Shown in pieces: positions 58,843 through 64,000 of a stretch of DNA of 64,000 nucleotides. The notes beneath the pieces are model-generated. The model was not told the origin of the DNA. It was given only the letters and a program-made list of their open reading frames with translations, and ran no database searches. The stretch spans positions 558,001-622,000 of the forward strand of contig OZ245780.1 in the NCBI GenBank assembly GCA_965227905.1, in the 5' to 3' direction. Source of the stretch: CBDDHT01 sp965227905. Its GTDB lineage: Bacteria > Pseudomonadota > Alphaproteobacteria > Rhizobiales > Methyloligellaceae. The position numbers were made by a program, and so were the translations under genes. How positions within the stretch are numbered: the stretch's first letter is position 1; every line of letters begins with the position of its first letter.

Positions 58843-60999
58843 ATGGGTGCACGACCTTCAAGACGCGATTTCCTGAAATCCTCGGTGGCGCTCGGCGCCG
58901 GACTTGTGATCGGTTTGAATGTGGATGGCCTGATGGCCGCATCCAGCGAGGCCGGCTTCGTCGCCAACCCGTTCGTGAAAATTCTACCCGACGGCACCAC
59001 GGTCGTTATCGCCAAGCATTTCGAGATGGGCCAGGGAACCACCACCGGCCTGGCGACGCTTGTTGCAGAAGAGCTCGATGCCGACTGGGCGAAGGTGACC
59101 GTCGACTGGGCCCCTGCGGATGCCAAGACCTACGCAAACCTTGCTTTCGGCTCGCAGGGAACCGGCGGCTCGACGGCCATTGCGAATTCGTTCCTGCAAT
59201 ATCGCGAGGCCGGCGCTATTGCTCGTGACCTGCTTGTGCGTGCCGCGGCCGCGAAGTGGAACGTGCCCGCATCCGAGATCACGGTTGCAGACAGCGTGCT
59301 CAAACATGCCTCGGGCAAGACTCTGAGCTTCGGCGATGTGGTTGCGGAGGCCGCAAAACTGAAACCGGCCGCGAAGGCGAAACTCAAGGACCCGAAAAAC
59401 TTCAAACTGATCGGCAAGGCCGATCTGCCACGCAACGATTCCCGCGCAAAGACGGACGGCAGCGCCAAATTCGCGCTCGACGTCAAGATTCCGGGCATGG
59501 TGTATGTGGTCATCGCGCGCTCGCCGCGCTTTGGCGGAAAGGTCAAATCCTTCAAGGCCGATGCGGCGTTGAAGGTCAATCATGTGGTCGACGTGAAGCA
59601 GATCGATCGCGGCATCGCGGTTTACGCCAAAAATACCTGGGCCGCGATCAAGGGACGTGAAGCGCTCGAAATCGACTGGGACTTCTCTGCCGCCGAAATG
59701 CGGTCGAGCGATGCGATGCTCGACGAGTATCGCGAGACGGTGAAGGCGCCAGGTCAGGTCGCGCGCAAGGATGGCGATGCCGACAAGGGACTGAGCGATG
59801 CTGTAAAAACAGTCTCCGGCGAGTTCGTCTTCCCATTCCTGGCGCACGCGCCCATGGAGCCGCTCAACTGCGTCATTCGCTATGACGAAAAGGGCGCCGA
59901 GATCTGGGACGGTTGCCAGTTCCCGTCGATTGCCCAGCCGACGGCCGCCGCCGTGCTGGGTCTGAAGCCCGAACAGGTCACGATCCACACGCTCTATGCC
60001 GGCGGCTCGTTCGGACGCCGGGCCAATCCCACTTCGGACTATGTTGCCGAAGCCGCCATGGCCGCAAAAGCGATTGGCGGGAAATGGCCGGTAAAAGTTG
60101 TGTGGACGCGTGAAGACGATATCCGCGGCGGCTACTATCGCCCCATGTTTCTGGAGAAGGTCGAGGCCGGCGTCGACAAGGACGGCGGCATCCATGCCTG
60201 GCGTCATCGCCTTGCCGGCAAGTCGATCCTCAAGGGCACGCCTTTCGAAGCCGCTCTGGTCAAGGACGGCATCGACAGCACATCCGTCGAGGGCGCATCC
60301 ACGCTGCCCTATACGGTGCCGAATATCACCGTCGATCTGCACAATATGGAAACGCCGATTTCCGTTCTCTGGTGGCGGTCCGTCGGCCACACCCACACGG
60401 CCTATTCGACCGAAGTCATGATGGACATGCTGGCCGAAGCGGCTGGTGCCGATCCGGTCGACTTCCGGATCAAGGCCCTGGCGAAGCATCCACGGCACCT
60501 TGGCGTTCTGAAACTCGCTGCCGAGAAAGCCGGATGGGGCAAGCCCCTGCCGAAAGGCCGTGCCCGCGGCGTTGCCGTCCATGAGTCCTTTGCCAGTTTC
60601 GTGGCACAGGTTGCGGAGGTCTCGGTCAATGGCGATGGCGCCATCAAGGTCGAGAAGGTTGTGTGTGCCGTCGACTGCGGTCTGGTCGTCAATCCCGACG
60701 TCGTGAAGGCGCAGATGGAAGGCGGCATCGGATATGGCCTCGGCGCTGCGATGCGCAACAAGATCTCTTTCGAGAACGGAGAAGTGGTTGAGGAAAACTT
60801 CCCGGACTATGAACCGCTTCGCCTCTCGGACATGCCGGAGGTCAAAGTGCATATGGTTGCCTCGAACGAGAAGCCGACCGGCGTCGGCGAGCCCGGCGTG
60901 CCGCCCATCGCACCGGCGGTAGCCAACGCGATTTTCGCTGCGACGGGCAAGCGCATCTTCACGCTGCCGTTCACGGATAGTGGGATTGAGTTCGTGTGA
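58843..60999 (+). CDS. iorB: Molybdopterin-binding subunit of an isoquinoline 1-oxidoreductase-type enzyme
   Basis: 718 aa. The Tat motif SRRDFLKSSVALGAGLVIGL at the start exports the folded complex with its small subunit. The molybdenum domains show EMGQGTTTGLATLVAEELDADW, GSQGTGGSTAI, FPFLAHAPMEPLNC, GGSFGRRANPTSDYVAEAA and a late GVGEPGVPPIAPAVANAI with the catalytic Glu of the family. An aldehyde-oxidase-like hydroxylation in the periplasm is expected. IorB-type proteins carry broad substrate ranges, so the isoquinoline name is only a family label. Confidence 0.9.
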   Translation: MGARPSRRDFLKSSVALGAGLVIGLNVDGLMAASSEAGFVANPFVKILPDGTTVVIAKHFEMGQGTTTGLATLVAEELDADWAKVTVDWAPADAKTYANLAFGSQGTGGSTAIANSFLQYREAGAIARDLLVRAAAAKWNVPASEITVADSVLKHASGKTLSFGDVVAEAAKLKPAAKAKLKDPKNFKLIGKADLPRNDSRAKTDGSAKFALDVKIPGMVYVVIARSPRFGGKVKSFKADAALKVNHVVDVKQIDRGIAVYAKNTWAAIKGREALEIDWDFSAAEMRSSDAMLDEYRETVKAPGQVARKDGDADKGLSDAVKTVSGEFVFPFLAHAPMEPLNCVIRYDEKGAEIWDGCQFPSIAQPTAAAVLGLKPEQVTIHTLYAGGSFGRRANPTSDYVAEAAMAAKAIGGKWPVKVVWTREDDIRGGYYRPMFLEKVEAGVDKDGGIHAWRHRLAGKSILKGTPFEAALVKDGIDSTSVEGASTLPYTVPNITVDLHNMETPISVLWWRSVGHTHTAYSTEVMMDMLAEAAGADPVDFRIKALAKHPRHLGVLKLAAEKAGWGKPLPKGRARGVAVHESFASFVAQVAEVSVNGDGAIKVEKVVCAVDCGLVVNPDVVKAQMEGGIGYGLGAAMRNKISFENGEVVEENFPDYEPLRLSDMPEVKVHMVASNEKPTGVGEPGVPPIAPAVANAIFAATGKRIFTLPFTDSGIEFV

Positions 61000-61162
61000 T
61001 TGTTGCTGGTCCGGATGCCAGGCTTGAAGGTGTGGTGTCCGGACTTTTCGCTCTACTGGAGATGAATCCGCAGCCTATCATCTTCCGGCAACGAGCTGAC
61101 TGCGACCACGGCATGCTCGCGGATAGAGACCCGACGCGCCGAAAGCGCCCGGGGCGCCAGCG

Positions 61163-61864
61163 TCATTCACAACAGCCCAGTCCCGGAATGTAATGGCGAC
61201 CATTGTCCAAACACCAATTCTGTCTTCTGCAGTTCACAGATTCCAACCGTTTGGTGTTCAGGAATGAAGGGGCTGGAGAAACCGGACGTCCGACCGTTTC
61301 CTTGTCTTCACATTTCATTCTGGCATGGACATTCAAATCGAAACTGCGTTCAGGATACTCGATATGATAATTTGAAGGCAGCCTTACCTTAATCATTATC
61401 TGCCTTGTTTTTGTACTTTTCACGCGAATGCCAACATATCCATGCCATTCGTCAGGATTGCCAATTTTGTCCTTAATCTTTGCTGTTTTCCATTTTTTGG
61501 ATATCCGGCGCCATTTTGTCCAACTGGAATCGCTTTTCTTTGTCCGTTCCAAATACAAATATTTGAAATTGATTGTGTCGTAGAAATTCTGTGGGTCGGG
61601 ATCGCGGATCATCAGGCTGACGCTGAATTTTCCCTTGTCCGCAATTGTCGTTCTTATATCGACTCCGGGACGAAGTTTGCCGGCCTTGTTTTTCCTGAGA
61701 TAAAATTCGTCTCTGAATCGTATTTTGTAGTACTGCTTCTCATTGCAGAGCTGGAGAATCTCATAAGAATATTTTGACTTGAAGGCGTGTGCGGGACTGT
61801 TGAGTGCAAGGCTCGAAACCGCAATGATCATCACACTTACATATCTAATCATAGAACTGGGCAT
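61163..61864 (-). CDS. Secreted AT-rich gene product of unknown function
   Basis: 233 aa from ATG 61864, preceded by GGGAG. A signal peptide (MIRYVSVMIIAVSSLALNSPAHA) is followed by a Lys/Tyr/Arg-rich mature part with beta character (YYKIRFRDEFYLRKNKAG, FYDTINFKYLYLERTKKS, WHGYVGIRVKSTKTRQIMIKVRLPSNYHIEYPERSFDLNV) and a Cys-rich end (CRRQNWC ... GLGCCE). Base composition is clearly more AT-rich than the neighbours, which suggests recent transfer. No family is recognised. Confidence 0.7.
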   Translation of the reverse strand: MPSSMIRYVSVMIIAVSSLALNSPAHAFKSKYSYEILQLCNEKQYYKIRFRDEFYLRKNKAGKLRPGVDIRTTIADKGKFSVSLMIRDPDPQNFYDTINFKYLYLERTKKSDSSWTKWRRISKKWKTAKIKDKIGNPDEWHGYVGIRVKSTKTRQIMIKVRLPSNYHIEYPERSFDLNVHARMKCEDKETVGRPVSPAPSFLNTKRLESVNCRRQNWCLDNGRHYIPGLGCCE

Positions 61865-62038
61865 TGCGCTTCTCCCGATAGCGAAACTTCGCGCCAACAA
61901 TCTATACGACACCCATGCTAACGGGTTCATGTTGCATTTGTCACCTTAAGCCGAAATCGTCTTCGCCTGTCAGGCCGGCGAGCATTGTTGTGTAGAATAT
62001 CGGAAAAAAGCAGTAAAGGGGACATTCAAAACATTGGG

Positions 62039-62533
62039 TCAGCCGTTACTCCTGATCACGGAACGAAGAAACTTCGAAGCTGAACGAAAGTGGCTGGGAC
62101 CCGCAGCCTCGGCCCATCGCCCGGGTGTCCAGGCATTGTTCGCGCCCTTCATCGGTCCGCCATAGAGCTCCTTGTCTGAGTGCTCTTCGATGAACGTCAT
62201 CAGCTTCCCAAAGTTTTCTCGGAGCAGCGTCACGGCTTCTAACCAATCCATATTGGATTGACGGTCTCTGAGGTCAGCGTTGTAGCGTTTGAGATCGTTC
62301 CATTTGTAACCTTCCGCCGGAAAATGAACGGTCTTTCCGGCAAGGCCATCGCCATACCACCCCAGGAACAGGTCGATCCAATGCGCCCGATGGGCAACCA
62401 CATCCTTGATCGACGTATCCTCATCCCGCTTTTTCATCGCGGTATCTGCATCGATGGATTCGACAAGCTCGGCCAGCTTGCCGAACTCCTTCTCTGAGAT
62501 TTCGATAAGCTCTGATTTCGTCTTCGCAGCCAT
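62039..62533 (-). CDS. ClbS/DfsB-family four-helix bundle protein
   Basis: 164 aa from ATG 62533, with GAGGG upstream. The sequence KTKSELIEISEKEFGKLAELVESI..., SIKDVVAHRAHWIDLFLGWYGDGLAGK and PAEGYKWNDLKRYNADLRDRQ is typical of ClbS/DfsB (DUF1706). ClbS protects E. coli against colibactin; most relatives have unknown roles. A longer frame to 62641 would add residues without family character. Confidence 0.82.
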   Translation of the reverse strand: MAAKTKSELIEISEKEFGKLAELVESIDADTAMKKRDEDTSIKDVVAHRAHWIDLFLGWYGDGLAGKTVHFPAEGYKWNDLKRYNADLRDRQSNMDWLEAVTLLRENFGKLMTFIEEHSDKELYGGPMKGANNAWTPGRWAEAAGPSHFRSASKFLRSVIRSNG

Positions 62534-62695
62534 GGCGATGCCCTCATATTCCAGAGAAGCATAGACCTCGCTCGGCACGCCATTGCATTGCGATAGATCA
62601 ACTGGTCCTCTGCCACCTTTCTGGTTGTCCGGATAGGTCAAACCATTGCCGAAAAGCTGGGCGCGTGGCGTCGCCGCCGATGCGACCGGTGCCGG

Positions 62696-63172
62696 TCAGG
62701 CGGGCATAACGCGTGATGCGGGATCGCGCCATCGCCACGGTTGATGGCTCTGGTGCGAGCGACGAAACCTTACGAGGTTCTGCTGTGTGACCGCCCAAAC
62801 CGAAGCCCCGTCCAACCATGTCTCGGTTACCAATGGGTCAAGCCATGTGTGCCGAACATCTCCCCAAAAGAGAGTCACAAACTGATTGGCATGATGCTGG
62901 ACCAGATACATTTCGACCATTGTCCCCGAGACAATAAACGCTCGCTTATGGGCAGAACGCTTCGCAACGATTTCCTTCTGAAGTGAGCCGCAAGAGAACA
63001 ATCGATCTATGTGCGAAAAGTCGTCGGCCTCAATAACGAGATCGATATCCCTATGCTCTCTCTGGCCAGTCAGACCGAACGCTTGCTCCGCCCAGCCACC
63101 ACACAAAGCAGCTGTAAACCCCAACTGTGCAAACATGGAGAGAACGTCTGTCACAGTCTGAGTTGTGTTCAT
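62696..63172 (-). CDS. Small nucleotidyltransferase-fold protein (aminoglycoside adenylyltransferase-like)
   Basis: 158 aa from ATG 63172 (63193 also possible). FTAALCGGWAEQAFGLTGQREHRDIDLVIE contains the GG...DxD nucleotidyltransferase signature (DID). Later VEMYLVQHHANQFVTLFWGDVRHTW and WLDGASVWAVTQQNLVRF fit the ANT-like group used for aminoglycoside modification and antitoxins. The last 20 residues (RRSHQSHQPWRWRDPAS) look unlike the family, so the 3' end may be frameshifted. Substrate unknown. Confidence 0.65.
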   Translation of the reverse strand: MNTTQTVTDVLSMFAQLGFTAALCGGWAEQAFGLTGQREHRDIDLVIEADDFSHIDRLFSCGSLQKEIVAKRSAHKRAFIVSGTMVEMYLVQHHANQFVTLFWGDVRHTWLDPLVTETWLDGASVWAVTQQNLVRFRRSHQSHQPWRWRDPASRVMPA

Positions 63173-63547
63173 ACGAATCGTTCCAGGCACCATTTTCCCT
63201 ATGATGCGAAGGCAATCGTGAACGAGCAACAGATGGTCGCCGTGGGTTGAAAACGTTGATTGCTCGTAGCGGAACGGAGCGGCGGCTAGCTGGATCGCTC
63301 GGCGCCGATCACGGCCCATTCCTGCCGTTCGCGCCACGCAGTCTCTTTGTGCCAGATGCCGACGATGAGCGACGCCCCCCAACACACATGCCCACCCGGC
63401 CCTCGCGACGCGCCCGCTAAAAATGTGTGTGTGTCGCGTTTGTCACACTCGGAAAAAATTGCTCAAAGCGGTCTGCTACCAGAGCCAATGATGCCTTAGA
63501 GTTTAAGGAGCCAAAGGGGAAGTCCGGAGCCAGAAAGGAAATCCGGG
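63173..63547. other. Intergenic region, possible remnant of a coding segment
   Basis: A minus-strand frame open from 63462 to the stop at 63286-63288 gives 58 residues ending WHKETAWRERQEWAVIGAERSS, with protein-like composition but no ATG. It may be the 3' end of a broken gene. A (GT)n run lies at 63426-63434. Nothing else is recognised. Confidence 0.4.
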
Positions 63548-64000
63548 ATGGCGTGGGGGCGAGGAAACAAACAGCGGCGCGAACGCGCCACGGTTGCCGT
63601 TGTGCGCAACCGGTCGGCTGGTGCCGCATTACACATTTGCCGCTTGTCGGCGGCTCTGTTCTGCGGATTGCTCTGCGTTCTGACGGCCGCTAACCCGGTT
63701 CATGCGGCCTCCTCCGGTTGTCTTGCCGTTCGTAGCGGCGCGTTGAACGTTACGGCCAACGATCTCATCCCCGACTTCGTCGGCAATTTCGAGGCTGGCG
63801 AGACGGTGGTCTGGACCTTCGCCGGTTCGGCCATCCAGCAGGATGTCGCCGTGGTCCCGCCCGGTGGCAATCTTCCAGTATCGGCCAGCCGCACCATAAC
63901 CTTCACGTTTCCGAACACAGGCACATTCACGATCCAGGAATCGGTTTCCGGAACCGTGACCGCCACCTGCAACGAGACGACGGCCGAGACGCAGGCGGCG
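63548..64000 (+). CDS. N-terminal part of an exported protein, cut by the window end
   Basis: 151 codons, open to the last base. ATG 63548 has AAAGGA eight bases upstream. A long basic n-region (MAWGRGNKQRRERATVAVVRNRS) and a hydrophobic stretch (LSAALFCGLLCVLTAANPVHAA) form an extended export signal of the kind seen in autotransporters and surface proteins. The mature part is Thr/Val/Gly-rich with strand-like repeats (LIPDFVGNFEAGETVVWTFAGSAIQQDVAVVPPGG, TITFTFPNTGTFTIQESVSGTVTATC), resembling bacterial Ig-like or adhesin domains. The rest lies outside the window. Confidence 0.7.
   Translation, partial: MAWGRGNKQRRERATVAVVRNRSAGAALHICRLSAALFCGLLCVLTAANPVHAASSGCLAVRSGALNVTANDLIPDFVGNFEAGETVVWTFAGSAIQQDVAVVPPGGNLPVSASRTITFTFPNTGTFTIQESVSGTVTATCNETTAETQAA

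Noticed and set aside
58984..60852. 622-codon open frame antisense to iorB
   Set aside because: It lies wholly opposite a well-supported gene, has no domain pattern and reflects GC-rich third positions.
1..64000. tRNA, rRNA, CRISPR array, integrase or IS element
   Set aside because: I looked for clover-leaf signatures, regularly spaced repeats and transposase motifs and found none that hold up.

Overview
The window looks like chromosomal DNA of an alphaproteobacterium, most likely a Hyphomicrobiales (rhizobial-type) species. This rests on GC-rich DNA, a BcsS-type cellulose biosynthesis protein beside a BcsA-like synthase, TauD-family dioxygenases, tripartite tricarboxylate transporter (TTT) genes, IorAB and TamAB layouts, and small secreted proteins of rhizobial style. 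No tRNA, rRNA, CRISPR array, transposase or phage gene was seen.

Layout. 0-10 kb: a Tat-exported molybdoprotein, a five-repeat secreted Cys/Trp protein, a GSAM-like aminotransferase overlapping an AtzF-like small protein, a cytoplasmic DMSO-reductase-family enzyme, and a bcsA/bcsS-like pair. 10-20 kb: an exported intradiol dioxygenase with a GMC oxidoreductase, a TPR protein, an amine oxidase, a DUF4198/HupE divergent pair and a class A acid phosphatase. 20-34 kb: small transport and regulation modules (TauD, GNAT with XRE-cupin regulator, MFS, DMT, aldehyde dehydrogenase, AzlCD, three LysR regulators, DUF4865, a second TauD). 34-51 kb: a likely catabolic region with a GrdB-like gene read through an in-frame UGA, a biotin carrier, a carboxyltransferase with an ADP-forming acyl-CoA synthetase, an SDR, an operon of two enolase-superfamily enzymes around a third TauD, and a divergent TTT uptake operon. 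51-64 kb: tamA-tamB, iorA-iorB, small accessory genes and the start of an exported protein cut by the window end.

Most notable: (1) a probable selenoprotein at 37090-38325 that a standard caller splits in two, with a UxxC motif and a hairpin at the bacterial SECIS position; (2) an OxyR-like regulator whose peroxidatic Cys is Gln but which still has an ATAG-N7-CTAT site upstream; (3) a perfect 13+13 bp palindrome between the divergent enolase/TauD and TTT operons; (4) a five-copy, two-subtype GC-rich repeat family arranged as inverted pairs at two loci; (5) a BcsA-like synthase with an altered PilZ motif and no BcsB nearby. All function calls come from reading motifs; no database search was run.
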